From Coriaria nepalensis (Eukaryota > Streptophyta > Magnoliopsida > Cucurbitales > Coriariaceae), in NCBI GenBank assembly GCA_027186245.1, contig CP114482.1, forward strand, positions 28,415,209 to 28,479,208: 64,000 bases of DNA, read 5' to 3'. The translations under genes and the position numbers were made by a program. Below the pieces are notes generated by a model. The model had not been told where the DNA came from. It saw only the letters and a program-made list of their open reading frames with translations, and made no database searches. Each line of letters starts with the position of its first letter. Position 1 is the first letter of the stretch. Shown one piece after another: positions 1 to 10,674 of the stretch.

Positions 1-141
1 TTATGCACGAAAGTATTGGTTCAAGTGCGAAAAAAGATTTCGTTGAAATTTCTTTGAAATGATTTAATTACTAGAAGAGACTCGATGACATAATTTCAAG
101 GCAAAACAATAGTTAATTTGCTTGAATATATAAATTGCAGG
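1..141. repeat. Monomer class A (first copy)
   Basis: Class A begins TTATGCACGAAAGT and continues with a GGTTCAAGTGCGAAAAAAG-like stretch. It has TTTAATTACTA before the conserved core and GATTTCAAGG, with C rather than T, in the core. It ends near GAATAGATCAATTGCAAG. The first-half sequence is the most variable of the four classes. Main subtypes carry either GCGAAAAAAGATTTCG or GCAAAAATAAATTTCG after the GTTCA motif; the second dominates around 35-36 kb, 42-43 kb and 45-53 kb. A third subtype with GTGGGAAAAAAG occurs near 9.8, 12.1, 13.8, 19.5, 21.2, 22.9 and 63.0 kb. Confidence 0.9.
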
Positions 142-283
142 TTATGTACAAAAGTCTCATTTAAAGAGCGAAAATAGAATTTGTTCGTAATGGTTTTAAA
201 TGATTTGATGAGTAGACGAGACTCAATGACATGATTTTAAGGCTAAAAAGATGCATAGTTGCCTTCAATTATTGAATTGAAAA
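142..283. repeat. Monomer class B (first copy)
   Basis: Class B begins TTATGYACAAAAGTCTC, followed by GTTTAAAGAGCGAAAATAG or a GAGTGG variant. It then has AATTTGTTCGTAATG, a motif found only in this class, and TGATTTGATGACTAG before the conserved core. It ends in a short dyad, CAATT-GTTG-AATTG, just ahead of the C monomer. The GAGTGG subtype is common at 3-6 kb, 35-36 kb, 42-43 kb and 45-59 kb, while GAGCG is common elsewhere. A 4-base deletion giving AGAAATTGTTATGC is seen near 36,150 and 42,980, in the two copies of the 5.15-kb duplication. Confidence 0.9.
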
Positions 284-427
284 TTCTGAACGAAAGTCGT
301 GTTTGAAGTGCGAAAAAATTGAATTCTTTCGAATTACTTTTAATTGATTTAATGACTAGAGAAGACTCAATGACATGATCTTAAGGCTAAACAAACACAT
401 AATTGCCTTCAATAGATCAATTGCATG
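284..427. repeat. Monomer class C (first copy)
   Basis: Class C begins TTCTGAACGAAAGTCGTG. It carries AGAATTCTTTCGAATTAC, which includes an EcoRI site (GAATTC) and a perfect AATTC-TTTC-GAATT inverted repeat. It then has TTAATGACTAGAGAAGACTC leading into the conserved core, and ends CAATTGCATG. At 144 bp it is the longest class. A subtype with AGAGATCTTT in place of AGAATTCTTT loses the EcoRI site and gains a BglII site (for example 10,696 and 12,413, and near 18,090, 29,462, 30,600 and 63,895). Confidence 0.9.
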
Positions 428-569
428 TTTTGCACTAAAGTCGTATTTGAAATGCGAAAATAGAATTCGTTTGAATTGATTTTGAATGATTTACTGACCA
501 AAAGTGACTCAATGACATGATTTTAAGGTTATACAAATGCCTAGTTGCCTTCAAAAGATCCATTGCAAA
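428..569. repeat. Monomer class D (first copy)
   Basis: Class D begins TTTTGCAC or TCTTGCAC. It carries AGAATTCGTTTGAATTG, with an EcoRI site and a perfect AATTC-GTTT-GAATT inverted repeat. It then has TTTACTGACTAAAAGTGACTC and the conserved core, and ends with TATACAAATGCCTAGTTGCC and CAAAAGATCCATTGCAAA. The TATACAAATGCC segment is specific to D. Where a GATTTTGGAATG variant is present (one extra base compared with GATTTCGAATG) the HOR becomes 570 bp. A TATAAAAATGCC subtype is frequent between about 31 and 53 kb. Confidence 0.9.
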
Positions 570-3500
570 TTATGTACAAAAGCCGTGGTTCAGGTGCGAA
601 AAAAGATTTCGTATAAATTTCTTTGAAATGATTTAATTACTAGAAGAGACTCGATGACATGATTTCAAGGCTAAACAATGGATAATTTGCTTGAATAGAT
701 CAATTGCAAGTTATGTACAAAAGTCTCGTTTAAAGAGCGAAAATAGAATTTGTTCGTAATGGTTTTAAATGATTTGATGACTAGAAGAGACTCAATGACA
801 TGATTTTACGGCGAAAAAGATGCATAGTTGCCTTTAATTGTCGGATTGGAAGTTCTGAACGAAAGTCGTGTTTGAAGTGAGAAAAAATAGAATTCTTTCG
901 AATTACTTTTAATAGATTTAATGACTAGAGAGGACTCAATGACATGATTTTAAGGCTAAACAAACGCATAATTGCCTTCAATAGATCAATTGCATGTTTT
1001 GCACAAAAGTCGTGTTTGAAATGCGAAAATAGAATTCGTTTGGATTGATTTCGAATGATTTACTGACTAAAAGTGACTCAATGACATGATTTCAAGGCTA
1101 AAAAGATGCATAGTTGAATTTAAAAGATCCATTGCAAATTATGCACAAAAGTCGTGGTTCAGGTGCGAAAAAAGATTTCGTTCCAATTGCTTTGAAATGA
1201 TTTAATTACTAGAAGAGACTCGATGACATGATTTCAAGGCTAACCAATGGATAATTTGCTTGAATAGATCAATTGCAAGTTATGTACAAAAGTCTCGTTT
1301 AAAGAGCGAAAAAAGAATTTGTTCGTAATGGTTTTAAATGATTTGATGACTAGAAGAGACTCAATGACATGATTTTAAGGCGAAAAAGATGCATAGTTGC
1401 CTTCAATTGTTGAATTGGAAGTTCTGAACGAAAGTCGTGTTTGGAGTGCGAAAAAATAGAATTCTTTCGAATTACTTTTAATTGATTTAATGACTAGAGA
1501 AGACTCAATGACATGATTTTAAGGCTAAACAAACGCATAATTGCCTTCAGTAGATCAATTGCATGTTTTGTACAAAAGTCGTGTTTGAAATGCGAAAATA
1601 GAATTCGTTTGGATTGATTACGAATGATTTACTGACTAAAAGTGACTCAATGACATGGTTTTAAGGCTATACAAATGCCTAGTTGCCTTCAAAAGATCCA
1701 TTGCAAATTATGCACAAAAGCCGTGGTTCAGGTGCGAAAAAAGATTTCGTTCCAATTGCTTTGAAATGATTTAATTACTAGAAGAGACTCGATGACATGA
1801 TTTCAAGGCTAAACAATGGACAATTTGCTTGAATACATGAATTGCAAGTTATGCACAAAAGTCTCGTTTAAAGAGCGAAAATAGAATTTGTTCGTAATGG
1901 TTTTAAATGATTTGATGACTATAAGAGACTCAATGACATGATTTTAAGGCGAAAAAGATGCATAGTTGCCTTCAATTGTTGAATTGGAAGTTCTGATCGA
2001 AAGTCATGTTTGGAGTGCGAAAAAATAGAATTGTTTCGAATTACTTTTAATTGATTTAATGACTAGAGAAGACTCAATGACATGAGTTTAAGGCTAAACA
2101 AACGCGTAATTGCCTTCAGTAGATCAATTGCATGTTTCGCACAAAAGTCGTGTTTGAAATGCGAAAATAGAATTCTTTTGGATTGATTCCGAATGATTTA
2201 CTGACTAAAAGCGACTCAATGACATGATTTTAAGGCTATACAAATGCCTAGTTGCCCTCAAAAGATCCATTGCAAATTATGCACAAAACCCGTGGTTCAG
2301 GTGTGAAAAAAGATTTCGTTCCAATTGCTTTGAAATGATTTAATTACTAGGAGAGACTCGATGACATGATTTCAAGGCTAAACAATGGATAATTTGCTTG
2401 AGTACATCACTTGCAAGTTATGCCCAAAAGTCTCGTTTAAAGAGCGAAAATAGAATTTGTTCGTAATGCTTTTAAATGATTTGATGACTAGAAGAGACTG
2501 AATGACATGATTTTAAGGCGAAAAAGATGCATAGTTGCCTTCAATTGTTGAATTGGAACATCTGAATGAAAGTCGTGTTTGTAGCGCGAAAAAATAAAAT
2601 TTTTTCGAATTACTTTTAATTGATTTATTGACTAGAGAAGACTCAATGACATGATTTTAAGGCTAAACAAACGCATAATTGCCTTCAACAGATTAATTGC
2701 ATGTTTTGCACGAAAGTAGTGTTTGAAATGCGAAAATAGAATTCGTTTGAATTGATTCCGAATGATTTATTGACTAAAAGTGACTCAATGACATGATTTT
2801 AAGGCTATACAAATGCCTAGTTGCCTTCAAAAGATCCATTCCAAATTATGCACGAAAGTTGTCGTTCAAGTGCAAAAATAAATTTCGTTCCATTTGCTTT
2901 GAAATGATTCAATTACTAAAAGAGACTCGATGAGATGATTTCAAGGCTAAACAATGGATAATTTTCTTGAATAGATCAATTGCAAGTCATGCACAAAAGT
3001 CTCGTTTAAAGACTGGAAATAGAATTTGTTCGTAATGCTTTCAAATGATTTGATGACTAGAAAAGACTCAATGACATGATTTTAAGGCTAAAAAGATGCA
3101 TAGTTTCCTTCAATGGTTGAATGGGAAGTTCTGAACGAAAGTCATGTTCGAAGTGCGAAAAAATAGAATTCTTTCGAATTACATTTAATTAATTTAATGA
3201 CTAGAGAAGACTCAATGACATGATTTTAAGGCTAAACAAACGCATAATTGCCTTCAATAGATCAATTGCATGTTTTGCACAAAATTCGTGTTTGAAATGC
3301 GAAAATAGAATTCGTTTGAATTGATTTTGAATGATTTATTGACTAAAAGTGACTCAATGACATGATTTTAAGGCTATACAAATGCCGAGTTGCCTTCAAA
3401 AGATCCATTGCAAATTATGCACGAAAGTCGTCGTTCAAGTGCGAAAAAAGATTACGTTCAAATTGCTTTGAAATGATTTAATTACTAGAAGAGACTCAAT

Positions 3501-3984
3501 GACATGATTTCAGGGCTAAACAATGGATAATTTGCTTGAACAGATCAATTGCAAGTTATGCACAAAAGTCTCGTTTAAAGAGTGGAAATAGAATTTCTTC
3601 GTACTGCTTTCAAATGATTTGATGACTAGAAAAGACTCAATGACATGATTTTAAGGCTGAAAATATGCATAGTTTCCTTCAATTCTTGAATTGGAAGTTC
3701 TGAACGAAAGTCATGTTTGAAGTGCGAAAAAATAGAATTCTTTCGAATTACTTTCAATTGATTTAATGACTAGAGAAGACTCAATGACATGATTTTAAGG
3801 TTAAACAAACGCATAATTGTCTTCAATAGATCAATTGCATGTTTTGCACAAAAGTCGTGTTTGAAATACGAAAATAGAATTCGTTGGAATTGATTTTGGA
3901 ATGATTTATTGACTAAAAGTGACTCAATGACATGATTTTAAGGCTATACAAATGCCTAGTTGCCTTCAAAAGATCCATTGCAAA

Positions 3985-5257
3985 TTATGCACGAAAGTCG
4001 TGGGTCAAGTGCAAAAATAAATTTCGTTCCAATTGCTTTGAAATGATTTAATTACTAGAAGAGACTCAATGACATGATTTCAAGGCTAAACAATGGATAA
4101 TTTGCTTCAATAGATCAATTGCAAGTTATGCACAAAAGTCGTGGTTCAAGTGCAAAAATAAATTTCTTCCAATTGCTTCGAAATGATTTAATTACTAGAA
4201 GAGACTCAATGACATGATTTCAAGGCTAAACAATCGATAATTTGCTTCAATAGATCAATTGCAAGTTACGCACAAAAGTCTCATTTAAAGAGTGGAAACA
4301 TAATTTTTTCGTAATGCTTTCAAATGATTTGATGACTAGAAAAGACTCAATGACATGATTTTAAGGCTATACAAATGCCTAGTTGCCTTCAAAAGATCAA
4401 TTGCAAATTATGCACGAAAGTCGTGGTTCAAGTGCAAAAATAAATTTCTTCCAATTGCTTCGAAATGATTTAATTACTAGAAGAGACTCAATGACATGAT
4501 TTCAAGGCTAAACAATGGATAATTTGCTTCAATAGATCAATTGCAAGTTACGCACAAAAGTCTCATTTAAAGAGTGGAAACATAATTTTTTCGTAATGCT
4601 TTCAAATGATTTGATGACTAGAAAAGACTCAATGACATGATTTTAAGGCTATACAAATGCCTAGTTGCCTTCAAAAGATCAATTGCAAATTATGCACGAA
4701 AGTCGTGGTTCAAGTGCAAAAATAAATTTCTTCCAATTGCTTCGAAATGATTTAATTACTAGAAGAGACTCAATTACATGATTTCAAGGCTAAACAATGG
4801 ATAATTTGTTTTAATAGATCAATTGCAAGTTATGCACAAAAGTCTCGTTTAAAGAGTGGAAATAGAATTTGTTCGTAATGCTTTCAAATGATTTGATGAC
4901 TAGAAAAGACTCAATGACATGACTTTAAGGCTAAAAAGATGCATAGTTGCCTTCAATGGTTGAATTGGAAGTTCTGAACGAAAGTCATGTTTGAAGTGCG
5001 AAAAAATAGAATTCTTTCGAATTACTTTTAATTGATTTAATGACTAGAGAAGACTCAATGACATGATATTAAGGCTAAACAAACGCATAATTGCCTTCAA
5101 TAGATCAATTGCATGTTTTGTACAAAAGTCGTGTTTGAAATGCGAAAATAGAATTCGTTTGAATTGATTTCGAATGATTTACTAACTAAAAGTGACTCAA
5201 TGACATGATTTTAAGGCTATACAAATGCCTAGTTGCCTTCAAAAGATCCATTGCAAA
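3985..5257. repeat. Scrambled HOR stretch: A, A, B/D, A, B/D, A, B, C, D
   Basis: The regular order breaks here. An A monomer at 3985 is followed directly by a second A-type monomer at 4126, whose first bases (TTATGCACAAAAG) look B-like. Two hybrid monomers then begin as B (GTCTCATTTAAAGAGTGG) and finish as D (GGCTATACAAATGCCTAG), so all of C and half each of B and D are missing. Normal order returns with A at 4690, B at 4830, C at 4972 and D at 5116, and the next unit starts at 5258. The pattern fits unequal exchange between non-equivalent monomers within the array. Confidence 0.85.
4126..4689. repeat. Two tandem 282-bp dimers (A + B/D hybrid)
   Basis: Copies lie at 4126-4407 and 4408-4689. 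Each is one A monomer of 140-142 bp plus one B/D hybrid of about 142 bp. The hybrids at 4266 and 4548 share the unusual variants TTACGCAC and GGAAACATAATTTTTTCG. The second dimer therefore arose by duplication of the first, not by a repeated deletion. A further A monomer with the same variants follows at 4690. Confidence 0.85.
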
Positions 5258-8200
5258 TTATGCACGAAAGTCATGGTTCAAGTGCGAAAAATGATTTCGT
5301 TCGAATTTCTTTGAAATGATTTAATTACTAAAAGAGACTCAATGACATGATTTCAAGGCTAAACAATGGATAATTTGCTTCAATAGATCAATTGCAAGTT
5401 ATGCACAAAAGTCTCGTTTAAAGAGCGAAAATAGAATTTGTTCGTAATGCTTTTAAATGATTTGATGACTAGAAGAGACTCAATGACATGATTTTAAGGC
5501 CAAAAAGATGCATAGTTACCTACAATTGTTGAATTGGATGTTCTGAATGAAAGTCGTGTTTTTACCGCGAAAAAATAGAATTCTTTCGAATTACTTTTAA
5601 TTGATTTAATGACTAGAGAGGACTCAATGACATGATTTTAAGGCTAGACAAACGCATAATTGCATTCAGTAGATCAATTGTATGTTTTGCACAAAAGTCG
5701 TGTTTGAAATGCAAAAATAGAATACGTTTGAACTGATTTCGAATGATTTACTGACTACAAGTGACTCAATGACATGATTTTAAGGCTATACAAATACCTA
5801 GTTGCCTTCAAAAGATCCATTGCAAATTATGCACAAAAGTATTGGTTCAGGTGCGAAAAAAGATTTCGTTCAAATTTCTTTGAAATGATTTAATAACTAA
5901 AAGAGACTCAATGAAATGATTTCAAGGCTAAACAAGGGATAATTTGCTTGAATAGATCAATTGCAAGTTATGCACAAAAGTCTCGTTTAAAGAGCAAAAA
6001 TAGAATTTGTTCGTAATGCATTTAAATGATTTGATGACTAGAAGAGACTCAATGACATGATTTTAAGCCTAAAAAGATGCATAGTTGCCATCAATTGTTG
6101 AATTGGAAGTTCTGAACGAAAGTCGTATTTAGAGCGCAAAAAAATAGAATTCTTTCAAATTACTTTTAATTGATTTAATGACTAGAGAAGACTCAATGAC
6201 ATGATTTTAAGGCTAAACAAATGCATAATTGCCTTCAATAGATCAATTGCATGTTTTGCACAAAACTCGTGTTTGTAATGCGAAAATAGAATTCGTTTGA
6301 ATTGATTTCGAATGATTTACTACCTAAAAGTGACTCAATGACATGATTTTAAGGCTATACAAATGCCTAGTTGCCTTCAAAAGATCAATTGCAAATTATG
6401 CACGAAAGTCGTGGTTCAAGTGCAAAAATAAATTTCTTCCAATTGCTTCGAAATGATTTAATTACTAGAAGAGACTCAATGACATGATTTCAAGGCTAAA
6501 CAATGGATAATTTGTTTCAATAGATCAATTGCAAGTTATGCACAAAAGTCTCGTTTAAAGAGTGGAAATAGAATTTGTTCGTAATGCTTTCAAATGATTT
6601 GATGACTAGAAAAGACTCAATGACATGACTTTAAGGCTAAAAAGATGCATAGTTGCCTTCAATGGTTGAATTGGAAGTTCTGAACGAAAGTCATGTTTGA
6701 AGTGCGAAAAAATAGAATTCTTTCGAATTACTTTTAATTGATTTAATGACTAGAGAAGACTCAATGACATGATTTTAAGGCTAAACAAATGCATAATTGC
6801 CTTCAATAGATCAATTGCATGTTTTGCACAAAACTCGTGTTTGTAATGCGAAAATAGAATTCGTTTGAATTGATTTCGAATGATTTACTACCTAAAAGTG
6901 ACTCAATGACATGATTTTAAGGCTATACAAATGCCTAGTTGCCTTCAAAAGATCCATTGCAAATTATGCACGAAAGTGATGGTTCAAGTGCGAAAAAAGA
7001 TTTCGTTCGAATTTCGTTGAAATGATTTAATTACTAGAAGTGACTCAATGACATGATTTCGAGGCTAAACAAGGGATAATTTGCTTAAATAGATGAATTG
7101 CAAGTTATGCACAAAAGTCTCGTTTAAAGAGCGAAAATAGAATTTGTTCGTAATGCTTTTAAATGATTTGATGACTAGAAGAGACTCAATGACATGATTT
7201 TAAGGCTAAAAAGATGCATAGTTGCCTTCAATTGTTGAATTGGAAGTTCTGAACGAAAGTCGTGTTTGAAGTGTGAAAAAATAGAATTCTTTCGAATTAC
7301 TTTTAATTGATTTAATGACTAGAGAAGACTCAATGACATGATTTTAAGGCTAAACAAATGCATAATTGCCTTCAATAGATCAATTGCATGTTTTGCACAA
7401 AACTCGTGTTTGTAATGCGAAAATAGAATTCGTTTGAATTGACTCCGAATGATTTACTACCTAAAAGTGGCTCAATGACATGATTTTAAGGCTATACAAA
7501 TGCATAGTTGCCTTCAAAAGATCCATTGCAAATTATGCATGAAAGTGATGGTTCAAGTGCGAAAAAAGATTTCGTTCGAATTTCCTTGAAATGATTTAAT
7601 TACTAGAAGTGACTCAATGACATGATTTCGAGGCTAAACAATGGAAAATTTGCTTGAATAGATCAATCGCAAGTTATGCACAAAAGTCTCGTTTAAAGAG
7701 CGAAAATAGAATTTGTTCGTAATGCTTTTAAATGATTTGATGACTAGAAGAGACTCAATGACATGATTTTAAGGCTAAAAAGATGCATAGTTGCCTTCAA
7801 TTGTTGAATTGGAAGTTCTGAACGAAAGTCGTGTTTGTAGCGCAAAAAAATAGAATTCTTTCGAATTACTTTTAAATGATTTAATGACTAGAGAAGACTC
7901 AGTGACACGATTTTAAGGCTAGACAAACGCATAATTTCCTTCAATAGGTCAATTGTATGTTTTGCACCAATGTCGTGTTTGAAATGCAAAAATAGAATTC
8001 TTTTGAATTGATTTCGAATGATTTATTGACTAAAAGTGACTCAATGACCTGATTTTAAGGCTATACAAATGCCTAGTTGCCTTCAAAAGATCCATTGCAA
8101 ATTATGCACGAAAGTATTGGTTCAAGTGCGAAAAAAGATTTCGGTCGAATTTCTTTGAAATGATTTAATTACTAGAAGAGACTCGATCACATGATTTCGA

Positions 8201-10670
8201 GGCTAAACAATGGAAAATTTGCTTGAATAGATCAATCGCAAGTTATGCACAAAAGTCTCGTTTAAAGAGCGAAAATAGAATTTGTTCGTAATGCTTTTAA
8301 ATGATTTGATGACTAGAAGAGACTCAATGACATGATTTTAAGGCTAAAAAGATGCATAGTTGCCTTCAATTATTGAATTGGAAGTTCTGAACGAAAGTCG
8401 TGTTTGTAGCGCGAAAAAAGAGAATTCTTTCGAATTACTTTTAATTGATTTAATGACTAGAGAAGACTCTATGACACGATTTTAAGGCTAAACAAACGCA
8501 TAATTACCTTCAATAGATCAATTGCATGTCTTGCACAAATGTCGTGTTTGAAATGCCAAAATAGAATTCGTTTGAATTGATTTCGAATGATTTACTGACT
8601 AAAAGTGATTCAATAACATGATTCTAAGGCTATACAAATGCCTAGTTGCCTTCAAAAGATCCATTCCAAATTATGCACGAAAGTATTGGTTCATGTGCGA
8701 AAAAAGATTTCGTTTGAATTTCTTTGGAATGATTTAATTACTAGAAGAGGCTCGATCACATGATTTCGAGGCTAAACAATGGAAAATTTGCTTGAATAGA
8801 TCAATCGCAAGTTATGCACAAAAGTCTCGTTTAAAGAGCGAAAATAGAATTTGTTCGTAATGCTTTTAAATGATTTGATGACTAGAAGAGACTCAATGAC
8901 ATGATTTTAAGGCTAAAAAGATGCATAGTTGCCTTCAATTATTGAATTGGAAGTTCAGAACGAAAGTCGTGTTTGTAGAGCGAAAAAAGAGAATTCTTTC
9001 GAATTACTTTTAATTGATTTAATGACTAGAGAAGACTCAATGACACGATTTTAAGGCTAAACAAACGCATAATTACCTTCAATAGATCAATTGCATGTCT
9101 TTCACAAATGTTGTGTTTGAAATGCCAAAATAGAATTCGTTTGAATTGATTTCGAATGATTTACTGACTAAAAGTGATTCAATAACATGATTCTAAGGCT
9201 ATACAAATGCCTAGTTGCCTTCAAAAGATCCATTCCAAATTATGCACGAAAGTATTGGTTCAAGTGCGAAAAAAGATTTCGTTTGAATTTCTTTGGAATG
9301 ATTTAATTACTAGAAGAGACTCGATCACATGATTTCAAGGCTAAACATTGGATAATTTGCTTGAATAGATCAATTGCAAGTGATGCACAAAAGTCTCGTT
9401 TAAAGAGTGGAAATAGAATTTGTTTGTAATGCTTTCAAATGATTTGATGACTAGAAAATACTCAACGACATGATTTTAAGGCTAAAAAAATGCATAGTTG
9501 CCTTCAATTGTTGAATTGGAACTTCTGAATGAAAGTCGTGTTTAAAGCGCAAAAAAATAGAATTCTTTCGAATTACTTTTAATTGATTTAATAACTAGAG
9601 AAGACTCAATGACACGATTTTAAGGCTAAACAAACGCATAATTACCTTCAATAGATCAATTGCATGTCTTGCACAAAAGTGTTTGAAATGCGAAAATAGA
9701 ATTCGTTTGAATTGATTTCGAATAATTTACTGACTAAAAGTGACTCAATGACAAGATTTTAAGGCTATACAAATGCATAGTTGCCTTCAAAAAATCGATT
9801 GCAAATTATGCACGAAAGTCATGGTTCGAGTGGGAAAAAAGATTTCGTTCGAATTTCATTGAAATGATTTAATTACTAGAAGTGACTCAATGACATGATT
9901 TCGAGGCTAAACACGGGATAATTTGCTTAAATAGATGAATTGCAAGTTATGCACAAAAGTCTCGTTTAAAGAGCGAAAATAGAATTTGTTCGTAATTCTT
10001 TCAAATGATTTGATGACTAGAAGAGACCCGATGACATGATTTTAAGGCCAAAAGGATGCATAGTTGCCTTCAATTGTTGAATTGGAAGTTCTGAATGAAA
10101 GTCGTGTTTGTAGCGCGAAAAAATAGAATTCTTTCGAATTACTTTTAACTGATTTAATGACTAGAGAAGACTCAATGACACGATTTTAAGGCTAAACAAA
10201 CGCATAATTACCTTCAATAGATCAATTGCATGTCTTGCACAAAAGTCGTGTTTGAAATGCGAAAATAGAATTCGTTTGAATTGATTTCGAATGATTTACT
10301 GACTAAAAGTGGCTCAATGACATGATTTTAAGGCTATACAAATGCCTAGTTGCCTTCAAAAGATCCATTCCAAATTATGCACGAAAGTATTGGTTCAAGT
10401 GCGAAAAAAGATTTCGTTCGAATTTCTTTGAAATGATTTAATTACTAAAAGAGACTCAATGACATGATTTCAAGGCTAAACAAAGGATAATTTGCTTAAA
10501 TAGATGAGTTGCAAGTTATGCACAAAAGTCTCGTTTAAAGAGCGAAAACAGAATTTGTTCGTAATGCTTTCAAATGATTTGATGACTAGAAGAGACTCAA
10601 TGACATGATTTTAAGGCTAAAAAGATGCATAGTTGCCTTCAATTATTGAATGGGAAGTTCTGAACGAAAC
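5258..10670. repeat. Regular ABCD units, second domain
   Basis: A monomers start at 5258, 5827, 6396, 6964, 7533, 8102, 8671, 9240, 9806 and 10375. Most steps are 569 bp. One step is 566 bp because the D monomer near 9,670 lost three bases (GCACAAAAGTGTTTG instead of GTCGTGTTTG). The unit at 6396 shares its AAGATCAATTGCAAATTATG junction and its A subtype with the one at 4690, offset 1,706 bp (about three HORs). Adjacent units at 6964/7533 and at 8102/8671 resemble each other more than their other neighbours, which suggests single-unit duplications. Confidence 0.8.
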
Positions 10671-10674
10671 TCGT

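Larger units (their letters stand above)
1..569. repeat. Type higher-order repeat unit (ABCD)
   Basis: This is the first complete HOR in the window and serves as the reference unit. It holds A (141 bp), B (142 bp), C (144 bp) and D (142 bp). The next unit starts at 570 and repeats the same order with scattered substitutions. The four monomers differ from each other far more than the same class differs between units. That is the defining mark of an HOR rather than a simple monomeric satellite. 569 is not divisible by 3 (nor is 142), so no reading frame can be carried through successive units, which argues against coding. Confidence 0.95.
1..3984. repeat. Left domain: seven regular ABCD units
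   Basis: A monomers start at 1, 570, 1139, 1708, 2277, 2846 and 3415, exactly 569 bp apart. The seventh unit is 570 bp because its D monomer carries the extra-base GATTTTGGAATG variant. Several B monomers here have TAATGGTTTTAAATG and several B tails read GGCGAAAAAGATGC; I noticed these variants rarely or not at all in the rest of the window. Neighbouring units share most variants but are visibly diverged, with many single-base differences per unit. Amplification here therefore looks older than at 10-31 kb. Confidence 0.85.

Noticed and set aside
10375..10515. Pol III internal promoter or tRNA-derived repeat (GTTCGAAT resembles a tRNA B box)
   Set aside because: Only part of the B-box pattern matches, no A box is found at a suitable distance, and no cloverleaf can be drawn. 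It is a variant of the A monomer TTCGTTCGAATTTC segment.
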